The notes beneath the pieces were generated by a model. That model was not told the DNA's origin. It did not search any database and was given only the letters and a program-made list of their open reading frames with translations. The translations under genes were made by a program, and so were the position numbers. DNA of 64,000 bases from Sphingomonas sp. Root720 (GTDB lineage Bacteria > Pseudomonadota > Alphaproteobacteria > Sphingomonadales > Sphingomonadaceae), in NCBI RefSeq assembly GCF_001428605.1, contig NZ_LMID01000011.1:186001-250000 (forward strand), in the 5' to 3' direction. Shown in pieces: positions 11,784 to 22,871 of the stretch; position 1 is the first letter of the stretch; every line of letters begins with the position of its first letter.

Positions 11784-11867
11784 TCGTCATCCTGGCGAGA
11801 TCCAGGATCCCCCCCGCCTTGTGTCGAGGCGGCGAAGAAGGGAGATCCCGGCTTGCGCTGGGACGAC
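11784..11867. repeat. Dispersed palindromic intergenic repeat, diverged copy
   Basis: Left half tcgtcatcctggcgagatcc and right half gatcccggcttgcgctggga, with cgtcatcc...ggacgacg at the ends. It is the same pattern as the copies near 17.8, 39.0 and 42.5 kb but more degenerate. It lies between the 3' end of a small gene and the terminator of ettA. Confidence 0.6.
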
Positions 11868-11874
11868 GTGAAAT

Positions 11875-11914
11875 GAGAAAAAGCCCGGAACCATCGAGGT
11901 TTCGGGCTTTTTCT
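11875..11914. terminator. Bidirectional rho-independent terminator
   Basis: 12-base arms aagcccggaacc (11881-11892) and ggtttcgggctt (11898-11909), with one G-T pair and a loop atcga. A-rich sequence lies to the left and T-rich to the right, so it can end transcription of both the small exported-protein gene (+) and ettA (-). Confidence 0.85.
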
Positions 11915-11932
11915 TTGTCCTGCGCCTAAGGT

Positions 11933-13612
<1,680 letters not shown>

Positions 13613-13715
13613 CGGGCGCGAACCTCATCGAACGTCAGGGCTGGAAATCGCCGCCGCCACTAGCCGACGACAGGGCAATTGGCAAATAGGGAGCGGGCGG
13701 TTAGCGTCCAACCCC

Positions 13716-15101
13716 ATGAAGAAAACATTGTTGCTGGCGCTCGTCGCCTCCGCCGCCGTCTCCTCCCCCCTCCTGGCCCAGGCCAGGCCCGACGACACCG
13801 CAGCGCTGCGCGACGCCGCGCTGGCCGACACGATCGCCTGGGACATCACCGAAGGCCTGACCACAGAGGTCGGCCCGCGCCTGGCCGGCAGCGAGGCCGA
13901 GGCGCGCGCCCGCGACTGGGCGGTCGCCAAGCTCAAGGCGCTCGGCTTCGCCAATGTCCGGATCGAGAGTTTCGACGTGCCGTGGTGGGAACGCGGCGAG
14001 GCCAGCGCCGAGATCGTCGCTCCATACCCCCAGCCGCTGGTGCTCACCGCGCTCGGCAACAGCGGCGCCACCCCGGCCAAGGGCCTGAAGGCCGAGGTGA
14101 TCGGCTTCGACAGCCTCGATTCGCTCAAGGCGGCCGATCCGGCGCGGGTGAAGGGCAAGATCGTCTTCGTCACCCACCGCATGGCCGCGACCCAGGACGG
14201 ATCGCCCTATTCGCCGGTCGGCCAGATCCGCCGCAACGGCCCATCGATCGCGTCGAATCTGGGAGCCGCCGCGATCCTGATCCGGTCGATCGGTACCGAT
14301 CACCACCGCACCCCGCACACCGGATCGCAGAACTGGAGCGATGGCGCGCGGCCGATTCCGGCGCTGGCGCTGGCCAATCCCGATGCCGACCAGCTCGAAA
14401 GGATATTGAAGCGCGGCCGCGCCGTGACGATCGCGCTGAAGGTGACGGCCAAGGCCGACGGCAAGCGGACCTCGGGCAATGTGATCGCCGAGGTGCCGGG
14501 CCGCGATCCCGCCGCCGGGATCGTCCTCGTCGGCGGCCATCTCGACAGCTGGGACCAGGGGACCGGCGCGATCGACGATGCTACCGGCGTCGCCATCACC
14601 ACCGCGGCGGCCAAGCGGATCATGGACGCGGGGCAGCCGCTGCGCACCATCCGCATCGTCTGGTTCGGTTCGGAGGAGATCGGCCTGTTCGGCGGCGCCG
14701 CCTATCGCGAAAAGCATAAGGACGAGAAGCATCACATGCTGGCCGAATCCGACTTCGGCGCGGATCGGGTCTGGCGCTACCAGACCTCGCTCGCACCGGC
14801 CGCCCTGCCCGCGCTGAAGCCGCTCGCCGCCGCGCTCGCCCCCCTCGGCATCGTCCCCGGCGGCAAGAATGGCGACGCGTCGGGCTCGGACATATCCGAG
14901 ATCCAGAAGCTCGGCGTTCCGGTGATCGAGCTGAGCCAGGACGGCACCCGCTATTTCGACCTGCACCACACCCCCGACGACACGCTCGACAAGGTCGATC
15001 CGGCGCAGCTGCGCCAGAATGTGGCGGCGTGGACGGCGATGCTGTCGGTCGTCGCCAACGACCCGGCCGACTACGGCCCGGTAGAGCCTCGCGCGCACTG
15101 A
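13716..15101 (+). CDS. Exported M28-family zinc aminopeptidase
   Basis: 461 residues with a signal peptide (MKKTLLLALVASAAVSSPLLAQA). A PA-type insert precedes the peptidase domain. Zinc ligands and catalytic residues are visible: H275 and D277 in GGHLDSW, D287 in GAIDDATG, E320/E321 in GSEEIGLFGG, and a C-terminal histidine in DLHHTPDD. It should release N-terminal amino acids from peptides in the periplasm or outside. The ATG at 13716 is chosen because it starts the signal peptide; the longer frame runs into the ettA 5' region. Substrate unknown. Confidence 0.93.
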   Translation: MKKTLLLALVASAAVSSPLLAQARPDDTAALRDAALADTIAWDITEGLTTEVGPRLAGSEAEARARDWAVAKLKALGFANVRIESFDVPWWERGEASAEIVAPYPQPLVLTALGNSGATPAKGLKAEVIGFDSLDSLKAADPARVKGKIVFVTHRMAATQDGSPYSPVGQIRRNGPSIASNLGAAAILIRSIGTDHHRTPHTGSQNWSDGARPIPALALANPDADQLERILKRGRAVTIALKVTAKADGKRTSGNVIAEVPGRDPAAGIVLVGGHLDSWDQGTGAIDDATGVAITTAAAKRIMDAGQPLRTIRIVWFGSEEIGLFGGAAYREKHKDEKHHMLAESDFGADRVWRYQTSLAPAALPALKPLAAALAPLGIVPGGKNGDASGSDISEIQKLGVPVIELSQDGTRYFDLHHTPDDTLDKVDPAQLRQNVAAWTAMLSVVANDPADYGPVEPRAH

Positions 15102-15213
15102 TCAGGGCCCGGCAGCGGCAAATGTCGCCGCCCGGCAAAGGAACAGCAACATGGCGGCCATACCTCGGCCGTTGCGACCGCCCGCATAAAGGCGGCGCAA
15201 GCAGGAGAACGAA

Positions 15214-15651
15214 ATGTCCATGATGATGCTATTGGGGGCGCTCAGCGCGTCCCTGGCCGGCGCCGATGGCGGCCATCTCCATCGCACGACGATCGAGCAC
15301 CGTGGCGCGCCGGTGACTGTCGACTATCGCGCGACGACCGCGCTCAGCACCCGCCAGATCGGCATGTCTCCGCCGACGCGCACGGGCGGCGTCGTGCGCT
15401 GCAACTGGGTCGCCAGGGTGGTGGTCGAGCGCAAGCTGGGCGCGGCCGGCGCGCTCAGCCGCGTGGTCGACGGCGACCTGCAGTTGAAAGGCAGCCGGCC
15501 CGGCACCTGCACCGGCGCGAAGAAGGCGATCGACCGCGAAGTCGCCGCACGTGACGACGAGGTGCGCCGCCATGTCCTCGCGGTGGTCGAGCGCGACCGC
15601 GCGACGCTGCTCGCCGAGTTGGAGGCCGCGGCGCGGCCGAACGCGAGCTGA
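15214..15651 (+). CDS. Exported hypothetical protein
   Basis: 145 residues with a short signal-like N-terminus (MSMMMLLGALSASLAGADG), a beta-rich centre (TIEHRGAPVTVDYRATTALS) and a charged C-terminal helix. Two cysteines. Good Shine-Dalgarno aggag 7 bases before the ATG. I do not recognise the family. Only 2 bases separate it from the TorF-like barrel gene, so the pair is likely one transcript and the protein may work in the periplasm next to that barrel. Confidence 0.72.
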   Translation: MSMMMLLGALSASLAGADGGHLHRTTIEHRGAPVTVDYRATTALSTRQIGMSPPTRTGGVVRCNWVARVVVERKLGAAGALSRVVDGDLQLKGSRPGTCTGAKKAIDREVAARDDEVRRHVLAVVERDRATLLAELEAAARPNAS

Positions 15652-15653
15652 CC

Positions 15654-16385
15654 ATGCGCCTCCGGGCAGCGGCGCTTCTTTCCGGGCTGCTGCTCAGCGG
15701 CCAGGCCGCGCAGGCGGCGGACTGGTCGCCGTCGCTGTCCGCCACCCTGACCAGCGACGAGCGCCGCCGCGGGCTGAGCTGGAGCGACGGCCGCCCGGCC
15801 GCCGGCGCCCGCCTGTCGCTGCAACCCGCCGACGGCCTCTCGCTATCGGTGGCAGGGACGACCCTTCGCGGCAGCGCACGTCATGACGGCGCATCGGCGG
15901 GGATCGACAGCGCGATCGTCTACCGGCGCGATTTCGGCGCGGTCCGGGCGGACGCGCAGATCAGCCACCACGCCTTTCCCGGCCATGGCGGCGCCGACTA
16001 TGTCGAGCTCGGCGGCGGCGCGGGCACGATGATCGGGCCGCTCCAGCTCGACCTGTTCGCGCTCTACGCACCGCGGCAGGACGCGATCGGCGGCGACAAT
16101 CTCTATCTGGCCGCGAACGCGTCGGTCGCGGTCGTCGGCACGCCCTTCACCGTCGGCGCGCGGGTCGGCCGGTCGAGCGGCGATGCAGACGATCCGATCC
16201 GCTCGGCGCGGCTGCGCCCGCATGGACGCTACGTCGATGCGGCGCTGCGGATCGACTATGTGCGCGGCCCCTTCACCCTTGGCGTCGACCTGACCGACAC
16301 ATGGCATGGCGGCCGCATCGCCACCGGCCCGATCGCCGCCGACAGCGGACGGCGGCTGGCCGCACGGATCGGGTTCAGCCTGTAG
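15654..16385 (+). CDS. TorF-like outer-membrane beta-barrel protein
   Basis: 243 residues with a signal peptide ending AAQAAD, followed by SLSATLTSDERRRGLSWSDG. This start resembles the TorF/TIGR02001 group of putative porins. Alternating hydrophobic strands run throughout and the last residues RIGFSL fit a barrel end. The cargo is unknown. It is in an operon with the preceding small exported protein. Confidence 0.75.
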   Translation: MRLRAAALLSGLLLSGQAAQAADWSPSLSATLTSDERRRGLSWSDGRPAAGARLSLQPADGLSLSVAGTTLRGSARHDGASAGIDSAIVYRRDFGAVRADAQISHHAFPGHGGADYVELGGGAGTMIGPLQLDLFALYAPRQDAIGGDNLYLAANASVAVVGTPFTVGARVGRSSGDADDPIRSARLRPHGRYVDAALRIDYVRGPFTLGVDLTDTWHGGRIATGPIAADSGRRLAARIGFSL

Positions 16386-16403
16386 GACGAACCGACGCCC
16401 TTC

Positions 16404-16898
16404 CTATTTTCCCGCGACCGGCCCCGGCTGGCCCTCCATGCTCAGGAAGTTGATCAGGGCGATCTTGCCGTCGCGGATCTCCGCATAGCCCATCACCATC
16501 GAGTGGCTGGGCTTGCCCTTCTCGACCGCCTCCTCGAGATGATAGGTGAAGATCTTCGAGCCGTCGGGCGACGAGAAGGCCTCGACGAAGGGCACCTTGA
16601 TCTCGACGGCATCGACGCTCTTCTGGATCATGCGGAAGCGCGCGGCGAGGTCGGTCAGTCCCTTCGCGCGGTTGGTGCCGTTGATCCGCATCACCGCATC
16701 CTCGGTGAAGTAGCGGCCGAACGCCTGCGGCGTGAAGCCTTCCGGATCCTTGAAGGCGGCATTCCACCAGACGAACATGCGCGACACGACATCGTCCTTC
16801 GACGGCGCCGAGAAGCTCTGCTGCTGCGCGCTCGCGGTGGCCGGCACGAGAACCGGTGCGATCGCGAGCACCATGGCGGCCGAGAGGAACATCTTCAT
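16404..16898 (-). CDS. Exported SnoaL/NTF2-like protein
   Basis: 164 residues with a signal peptide (MKMFLSAAMVLAIAPVLVPATASAQ, cut near ASA) and an NTF2-like fold pattern: RMFVWWNAAFKD, an acidic pocket region RYFTEDAVMRING, and strand text SMVMGYAEIRDGKIALINFL. Such proteins are small ligand-binding or isomerase-like proteins. No substrate can be given. The ATG at 16898 is chosen because it starts the signal peptide and has ggggtg upstream. Confidence 0.78.
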   Translation of the reverse strand: MKMFLSAAMVLAIAPVLVPATASAQQQSFSAPSKDDVVSRMFVWWNAAFKDPEGFTPQAFGRYFTEDAVMRINGTNRAKGLTDLAARFRMIQKSVDAVEIKVPFVEAFSSPDGSKIFTYHLEEAVEKGKPSHSMVMGYAEIRDGKIALINFLSMEGQPGPVAGK

Positions 16899-17037
16899 GG
16901 AACACCCCTGCTGCTGGGACGACGGCCCGTGCATGGGGCCGTCTCCGGTATAGGTAGCAGGGTTGTCGCATTCGTACCGGCGTTTCAATGCGATGGACGG
17001 CCTGCATCCATTGCACGAAACGCAAGATCGGAGCGAA

Positions 17038-17742
17038 TCAGGGGCGCCTGGGGATTTCCAGCCCGCGCTGCACGGCCGGACGGGCCAGGCCGCGCTCCAG
17101 CCAGGCGGGCACATTCTTCAGGCCGTCGTAATCGACCAGATCGCGTGCCTCGTAGAAGGTGATCAGGTTGCGGATCCAGCCCAGGCTGGTGATGTCGGCG
17201 ATGCTGTAATCGGCGCCCATGATCCAGTCGCGCCCTTCGAGACGGCCGTCGAGAACGCCGAGCAGCCGCTTCGATTCGGCGACGTAGCGCTGGAGCGGGC
17301 GCTTATCCTCATAGTCCTTGCCGGCGAACTTGTTGAAGAAGCCGACCTGACCGAACATGGGGCCCATGCCGGCGTTCTGGAAAAAGACCCACTGGATCGC
17401 CTCATATCGGACGGCGGGGTCCTCGGGGATGAACTTGCCGCTCTTGTCGGCGAGGTAGATCAGGATCGCACCGGATTCGAACAGCGCCAGCGGCTTGCCG
17501 CCGGGCCCGTCGGGATCGATGATCGCCGGGATCTTGCCGTTCGGGTTGAGCGACAGGAATTCGGGCGTGTGGCTCTGGTTGTCGGTGATGTCGACGAGGT
17601 GCGGCTCATAGGGCAGCCCGGTCTCCTCGAGCATGATCGACGCCTTCACGCCATTGGGCGTGTTGAGCGAATAGAGCTGGATGCGGTCGGGATGCTCGGC
17701 CGGCCAGCGCCGGGTGATCGGGAAAGCGGACAGGTCGGCCAT
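17038..17742 (-). CDS. Glutathione S-transferase, YghU/YfcG type (nu class)
   Basis: 234-residue cytosolic GST of the group with disulfide-bond reductase activity (YfcG, YghU). The N-terminal thioredoxin fold has the typical YSLNTPNGVKASIMLEE and the cis-proline region NPNGKIPAIIDPDG. The C-terminal helical domain includes QWVFFQNAGMGPMFGQ. Strong aaggaggat Shine-Dalgarno before the ATG. Role inferred from family: redox or detoxification. Confidence 0.92.
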   Translation of the reverse strand: MADLSAFPITRRWPAEHPDRIQLYSLNTPNGVKASIMLEETGLPYEPHLVDITDNQSHTPEFLSLNPNGKIPAIIDPDGPGGKPLALFESGAILIYLADKSGKFIPEDPAVRYEAIQWVFFQNAGMGPMFGQVGFFNKFAGKDYEDKRPLQRYVAESKRLLGVLDGRLEGRDWIMGADYSIADITSLGWIRNLITFYEARDLVDYDGLKNVPAWLERGLARPAVQRGLEIPRRP

Positions 17743-17815
17743 ATAATCCTCCTTGGGGATGCGGTTGGGCGGGAGTTGGGAAGAGCGGCGAGGTTCGGCA
17801 AGCCCCTCTTCTCAT

Positions 17816-17904
17816 CGTCATGCCAGCGAAGGCTGGCATCTCGGGCGGCTCCTGCCTCGCGCCCATCTCCGTCTCCTGAGATGCCAGCCTTCGCTGGCAT
17901 GACG
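17816..17904. repeat. Dispersed palindromic repeat, perfect copy
   Basis: Two 27-base arms (17816-17842 and 17878-17904) are exact inverted complements, and each arm contains its own small palindrome around gccagcgaaggctggc. The spacer is about 35 bases. It sits in the 183-base gap between the GST gene and the small membrane protein gene. Confidence 0.88.
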
Positions 17905-17925
17905 GCAAGATGGAAGCCGAAGCGC

Positions 17926-18384
17926 TCAATATACCTCGCTGTCCGGCTGCGCCCGCATTCGCAAGGTGTGGACGGCGGCGAAGGCGATCCCCACCAGTCC
18001 GGCCACCACGCCGAAGATCGCTGACGGAAAGCGCCCCTGCCCGGCCGGCATCCAGTCGCCTCGCGCCATGTTCGCGACGATGTTCAGGCGCCGTCCGACC
18101 GGATAGTCGCCCAGTTCGCTACAGCCGATCGCCAGGCCGTCCTGAAACGCCGTCAGGCGATCACGGAACTCGATCCGCAGCGAACAACTCGCCAGCGGCG
18201 ACGGATCGCTGCGATAATGCGCGACGACCCGCGCGGACAGTTCACGTCCGCCCGACAGGATCGCGTCGCGGCGCAGATATTCTGTGGCGGAAAACCAGGC
18301 GAAAACGAGGGTCGCGACGATCAGCACCACCCAGATGATCCCGAGCGACAACCAATGGTCGGGCTTGTTCTCGGTCAGGGCCAT
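17926..18384 (-). CDS. Small membrane protein of unknown function
   Basis: 152 residues with two membrane segments (about 13-31 and 118-136) enclosing an extracytoplasmic domain of about 85 residues that has two cysteines (ASCSLRIEF, IGCSEL). Overall pattern resembles DUF3592-like proteins, but I am not certain. It lies 17 bases after rmuC on the same strand and is probably co-transcribed. Confidence 0.75.
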   Translation of the reverse strand: MALTENKPDHWLSLGIIWVVLIVATLVFAWFSATEYLRRDAILSGGRELSARVVAHYRSDPSPLASCSLRIEFRDRLTAFQDGLAIGCSELGDYPVGRRLNIVANMARGDWMPAGQGRFPSAIFGVVAGLVGIAFAAVHTLRMRAQPDSEVY

Positions 18385-18401
18385 CGCCCGCCCCCGTCGC
18401 G

Positions 18402-19739
18402 TCAGTTCGGCAGGACCTTGCCGGTCTCCTCGGGCGAGGCCAGCAGGTCGACCGACGGCTCGCTCGCCCGCGTCTCGATCGCGGGGATCTCGTCGATCTC
18501 CTTGTCGCCGGTCTCGACATTCAGGTCGCGGAACTTACGGCCGGTGACCAGCACGCGGCCCTCGAAGCTCGAGACGAACTTGTTGTAATTCTCGACCGCG
18601 CTGTTGAGGCCGCCGCCGACCCGGCGCAGATGGCCGACCGCGACCGACAGCCTTTCGTACATCTCCTTGCCGAGCCGGCCGATCGCGCGGGCTTCCTCGG
18701 CCATCTTCTCCTGGCGCCAGACGCTGGCGATGGTGCGGGCGAGCGCGACGAGGTTGATCGGCGTCGCGATCAACACCCGCCGCTGGTGCGCCCAGTCCCA
18801 CAGCTCGGGGTCCTGCTCCATCGCCGCCGACAGGAAATGCTCGCCGGGGATGTACATGACGACATAGTCGGCGGCCTCGCCGAAGCGGTCCCAGTAACTC
18901 TTCTGGCCGAGCTGGCTGGCATGGGTCCGCAACGCCGCGGCATGTGCCTTGAGCAAGGTCGTACGGGCGGCCTCGTCGACCTCCTCGGTCGCATCCAGAT
19001 AGGCGTTGAACGAGCATTTGGCGTCGACGATCAGCTTGCGGCCACCCGGCAGGCGGACGACGACGTCGGGCCGCAGCCGCCCGTCCTCGGTGTCGACCGA
19101 GACCTCGGTCGCGAAATCGGCATAGGGCGACAGGCCCGACTGTTCGAGTACGTTGCGCAGCGACTGCTCCCCCCAGCGGCCCCGCGCCTTGGGGCTGGCG
19201 CGCAGCGCGTTGACGAGCTTGGCCGCCTCGTCGCGGACCTGCCCCTGCCCGACGCGCACCTGGTCGACCGCCTCGCGCAGGCCGGCATAGCTGTCGACCC
19301 GCTCCTTCTCGACGCGTTGCAGCCCTTCCTCGTAGCGCTTGAGCGTGGTCTCGACCGGGTTGAGCAGCGCCTTGAGCTGCGCCTCGCTCTTCTCGCCCGC
19401 CTGGTGGAAGCGCTGGTCGGCGCGTTCGAGGAACTGGCGCTGCGCCTGCTCGAGCAGCTTGCCGCCGACCTCGGCGAACTGCGCCGTCAGTTGCTCCTTG
19501 GCTTCCTGGAGCTGGCGGATCTGCGCTTCGAAAGCCTCGGTCCGCGCCTGGCGTTCGGCGGCGAGCGCCGAGCGTTCGATCTCCGACCGGCCAAGCGCAT
19601 CGCGCGTCGCATCGAGCGCGCGGCGCAGTTCGGCGGCATCCTCGGCGCCGTTGGCGAGCAGCCGGCCACGCACCAGCCAGCCAAGGGCGAGGCCGGCCAG
19701 CAGGCAGAGGGGAAGCGCAAGGGCGACGAGCGGCGACAT
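18402..19739 (-). CDS. rmuC: RmuC-family DNA recombination protein
   Basis: 445 residues: an N-terminal membrane anchor (about 5-23), a long coiled coil (about 30-190), and a nuclease-like core with VVRLPGGRKLIVDAKCSFNA and YVVMYIPGEHFLSAAM. RmuC limits inversion at short repeats in Escherichia coli. The ATG at 19739 has Shine-Dalgarno gaagga; the longer frame upstream has no membrane-protein logic. Confidence 0.93.
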   Translation of the reverse strand: MSPLVALALPLCLLAGLALGWLVRGRLLANGAEDAAELRRALDATRDALGRSEIERSALAAERQARTEAFEAQIRQLQEAKEQLTAQFAEVGGKLLEQAQRQFLERADQRFHQAGEKSEAQLKALLNPVETTLKRYEEGLQRVEKERVDSYAGLREAVDQVRVGQGQVRDEAAKLVNALRASPKARGRWGEQSLRNVLEQSGLSPYADFATEVSVDTEDGRLRPDVVVRLPGGRKLIVDAKCSFNAYLDATEEVDEAARTTLLKAHAAALRTHASQLGQKSYWDRFGEAADYVVMYIPGEHFLSAAMEQDPELWDWAHQRRVLIATPINLVALARTIASVWRQEKMAEEARAIGRLGKEMYERLSVAVGHLRRVGGGLNSAVENYNKFVSSFEGRVLVTGRKFRDLNVETGDKEIDEIPAIETRASEPSVDLLASPEETGKVLPN

Positions 19740-19922
19740 CGAGATTCCTTCGAGGCAGATTAGGCGAGGCGAATTAGGCGAGACAGTATAAGCGAGGCAA
19801 AGCCAGCTTTGGAACAGAATGGGAACCCTGCCCCGAGCCGCCCGCGAATGCAAGTCAACTCGCCGCTTCCCATCCGCGCCGCAGCGGCTAATATCCCGGG
19901 CGGGGTATATGGGGGGATTCTG

Positions 19923-21950
19923 ATGGCGGGTAGCGGCGAAGGCGCTTCTCTGGCGACGCGCATCCGGACGTTCGGGCCGGTGCTGCGCAAGACGTTGCGG
20001 CAGATCGGCACGACGCGGCTCATCGTCACCGCGATCTTCCTGATCCTCGGCCTGGCCTTCGCGCGCTACAGCTGGAACGTCATGCTCGCCAAGGACGCCG
20101 AACGCGCGCTGTTCGACGTCCGCCTGCTGCTCGCCAGCCCGCGCGTCGAGACCGACCCGCGCATCGCGATGGTGACCTTCACCGAGGATACGCTGCGGCT
20201 GACCGGGCGCCGCTCGCCGCTCGACCGCGCGATGCTGGCCAAGGGGCTGCTCGCGCTCGACAAGATGAAGCCGAAGGCGATCGGCATCGATATTCTCGTC
20301 GATCAGCCGACGCCCGAGGACCAGATCCTAATCGACGCGTTCCGGACGATGAAGACCCCGACCTATCTGGGCTTCGCGTCCAACGCGACCAACAAGACCT
20401 TCATGACGCTCGACCAGGAGACCTTCCTGCGCGACTTCCTGAAGCAGACCAGGCCGGGCAATGTCCACGCGACCAGCATCCGCCTGCTTGCCGACGACGA
20501 CGGCGTGATGCGCAGCTGGCCGAACCAGCCCAAGGAATTGCCGCCGCTGATGGCGAACTCGCTGACCGGCGGCTTCGACCAGTTCCGCACCTACCAGGGC
20601 TCGATCCGCTACCGGCTTCCCGCGTTCGCGGACCGCCCGGTATTCGACAAATTCCCGATCGAGATCATCGCCAACCCCGACCTGATCGAGGCGTTCCGCC
20701 CGCAGATCGAGGGGCGCTATATCCTGATCGGCGGCGATATCCCCGACATCGACCAGTTCATCACGCCGTCCTCGCGCATCGAGAAGGGCGAGACGACGAT
20801 CGGACTGGAAATCCACGCCACCCTGCTCGCGCAGATGCTCGACAACGTCATGCCGAAGAAGATTCCCGGCTGGGGCCTGTGGCTGATCGCACTCGGCGTC
20901 ATCGGACTCGGCGCACTCACCGCGGTGTCGAGCATGAGGATCTGGAAGCTCGGCCTGCTGCTGATCGTGCAGGCTGGCGCGATCGTCGCGGTGCCGTTCA
21001 TCTGGCAGTTCCACGGCATCGACACGCAGGGCCTGCCGGTGTTCGGCTGGCTGATCGGCTGGGTCTTCGCCTATTCGGCGGTCGGCACCGCGGCGCGCGG
21101 AATCGGTTCCGAACAGCGCAACTTCGCCGCGTCGGCGCTGGGCAAATATCTGCCCGGCGACATCGCCAAGGACATCATGAAGAATCCCGAGCGGCTCCAG
21201 CTGCACGGCGAGAAGCGCGAGATCTACGCGCTGTTCTCCGACCTCGAGGGCTTCACCAAGCTTAGCCACCAGATCGAGCCGGAGATGGTGGCCTTCCTGC
21301 TCAACAAATATCTCGACGTGCTCTCGGAGACGGTGCTCGAACATGGCGGCACGATCGACAAGTTCGTCGGCGACGCGATCGTCGCCTTCTGGGGCGCGCC
21401 GATCAGTCGTCCCGACGATTGCGAGCGCGCGGTGAAATGCGCGGTGGCGATGTACGAGGCGGGCGAGCAGTTCCGCCGCGAGGCGCCCGAAGGCGTGCCG
21501 CCGATCGGCGTCACCCGCGTCGGCGTCCATTTCGGCGAGGCGATCGTCGGCAATTTCGGCGGCGAGGGCCGCATCCAGTACACCGCGCTCGGCGACTCGA
21601 TGAACACCGCGTCGCGGCTCGAGGGCGCCAACAAATATCTCAAGACCAAGACGCTGGTCAGCGACACGGTGATCGAGCGTTCGGCCCTCACCTGCTTCCG
21701 GCCGGTCGGGCGGATCGCGGTGTCGGGACGATCGACCCCGATGGAGGTGTTCGAACCTGTCCTCGATTTTTCGGAAACGGCTGTGCAACAGTTCACAGAC
21801 ATCTTCCGTAGATATGATGCAGGAGACGAAAGTGCGTTGGCCGAGTTCGAAAAGATGGCCGTAGATAATCCTGATGATAAGGCGCTCGCCAATCTGATAG
21901 AGCGTCTTCGTGAGGTTGGACCGGGAGGTTATAGTGCTCTGGACAAATAA
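19923..21950 (+). CDS. CHASE2-domain adenylate cyclase
   Basis: 675-residue membrane sensor that makes cAMP. After the first membrane helix (about 35-53) there is an extracytoplasmic CHASE2 domain (to about 310), then three close membrane helices, then a class III cyclase domain with metal-binding D440 (FSDLEGFT) and D484 (GDAIVAFWG) and the GDSMNTASRLEG motif. The lysine in KFVGD favours ATP over GTP. The ATG at 19923 follows ggggggatt. Its stop overlaps the start of a FecR-like exported protein by 17 bases, suggesting that protein is a partner or ligand sensor. Confidence 0.92.
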   Translation: MAGSGEGASLATRIRTFGPVLRKTLRQIGTTRLIVTAIFLILGLAFARYSWNVMLAKDAERALFDVRLLLASPRVETDPRIAMVTFTEDTLRLTGRRSPLDRAMLAKGLLALDKMKPKAIGIDILVDQPTPEDQILIDAFRTMKTPTYLGFASNATNKTFMTLDQETFLRDFLKQTRPGNVHATSIRLLADDDGVMRSWPNQPKELPPLMANSLTGGFDQFRTYQGSIRYRLPAFADRPVFDKFPIEIIANPDLIEAFRPQIEGRYILIGGDIPDIDQFITPSSRIEKGETTIGLEIHATLLAQMLDNVMPKKIPGWGLWLIALGVIGLGALTAVSSMRIWKLGLLLIVQAGAIVAVPFIWQFHGIDTQGLPVFGWLIGWVFAYSAVGTAARGIGSEQRNFAASALGKYLPGDIAKDIMKNPERLQLHGEKREIYALFSDLEGFTKLSHQIEPEMVAFLLNKYLDVLSETVLEHGGTIDKFVGDAIVAFWGAPISRPDDCERAVKCAVAMYEAGEQFRREAPEGVPPIGVTRVGVHFGEAIVGNFGGEGRIQYTALGDSMNTASRLEGANKYLKTKTLVSDTVIERSALTCFRPVGRIAVSGRSTPMEVFEPVLDFSETAVQQFTDIFRRYDAGDESALAEFEKMAVDNPDDKALANLIERLREVGPGGYSALDK

Positions 21951-22692
21951 GCGCCGGCCGCAGGCTGCCATTGCGGCGTTCCTTGGAGTGATGCTGGCGG
22001 GAAGCGCCGTCGCGGCGCCGCTGGTCGTCCGTTCGGCCGGGCCGTCGGCCAAGGTCTACCCGGCCGGCAAGGCCCTGGCGGACAATGCCAAGATCGTCCT
22101 GAAGGCCGGCGACACCGTCGTCCTGCTCGACGGCCGCGGCACCCGTACCCTGAGCGGGCCGGGCACCTTCAGCTCGACCGCATCGACGGTCGCGGCGGCG
22201 ACCACCGGCTCGACGCTCAACGCGCTCGTCGCGGGCGGCGGCGAGCGGCGTGCCCGCATCGGGGCCGTGCGCAGCGCGAGCGGCATCGACAAGAACGCCG
22301 GCAGGAACCCGAACGTCTGGTATGTCGACGTGACCCGCAGTGCGAACATGTGCATCGCCGATACCTCGTCGGTCACGGTGTGGCGCCCCGACGCCAGCAA
22401 GGCGGCGAGCGTCAAGATCACCAAGGCCGACGGCACCAGCGGCACGATCGACCTGGCGGCCGGCCAGTCGGCCGCGCTGTGGCCGGCCGGCCTGCCCGTC
22501 AGCGACGGCGGCCAGTACAAGCTGAGCTGGGATGGCGCCAAGGCCCCGACCTCGCTCAAGTTCGTCGTGGTCAAGCCGACCTCGCCGGGCCTCGAGGACA
22601 TGGCCCAGTCGCTGATCAAGGCCGACTGCAAGGCGCAGCTCGACCTGTTGATCGAGACGGTCGCGCTGCCCGACGGCAAGTCGCAGGGCTGA
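21934..22692 (+). CDS. Exported FecR-like protein coupled to the adenylate cyclase
   Basis: 252 residues. GTG at 21934 is preferred because GGAGG lies 5 bases before it; an upstream GTG at 21910 has no such site. Signal peptide (about residues 8-28, ending SAVAA). The mature part starts with a FecR-like beta domain (ILKAGDTVVLLDGRGT then GPGTFS) and ends in a Lys/Ala-rich domain with beta segments and two cysteines. The start lies inside the cyclase gene, so translation is coupled. I infer a periplasmic partner of the CHASE2 domain. Confidence 0.75.
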   Translation: MLWTNKRRPQAAIAAFLGVMLAGSAVAAPLVVRSAGPSAKVYPAGKALADNAKIVLKAGDTVVLLDGRGTRTLSGPGTFSSTASTVAAATTGSTLNALVAGGGERRARIGAVRSASGIDKNAGRNPNVWYVDVTRSANMCIADTSSVTVWRPDASKAASVKITKADGTSGTIDLAAGQSAALWPAGLPVSDGGQYKLSWDGAKAPTSLKFVVVKPTSPGLEDMAQSLIKADCKAQLDLLIETVALPDGKSQG

Positions 22693-22713
22693 ACCCGCTT
22701 CTTCGATAAGAGC

Positions 22714-22752
22714 GAAGGCCGGTGGGGCGACCCGCCGGCCTTCGTGCTTTTT
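22714..22752 (+). terminator. Rho-independent terminator
   Basis: 13-base stem gaaggccggtggg (22714-22726) and cccgccggccttc (22731-22743) with one G-T pair and loop gcga, followed by gtgcttttt. It ends the cyclase/FecR-like transcript. Confidence 0.88.
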
Positions 22753-22871
22753 GCCCTCTCGCTTCGTCATTCCAGCGGACGGTCGTGAGGATGACGGATG
22801 TGGAAGACGCCCCTTGGCCCCTTCCTCAAAAATGCTCTAGAGCCGCGCCCCTGTCACCTTATGGATGAACG

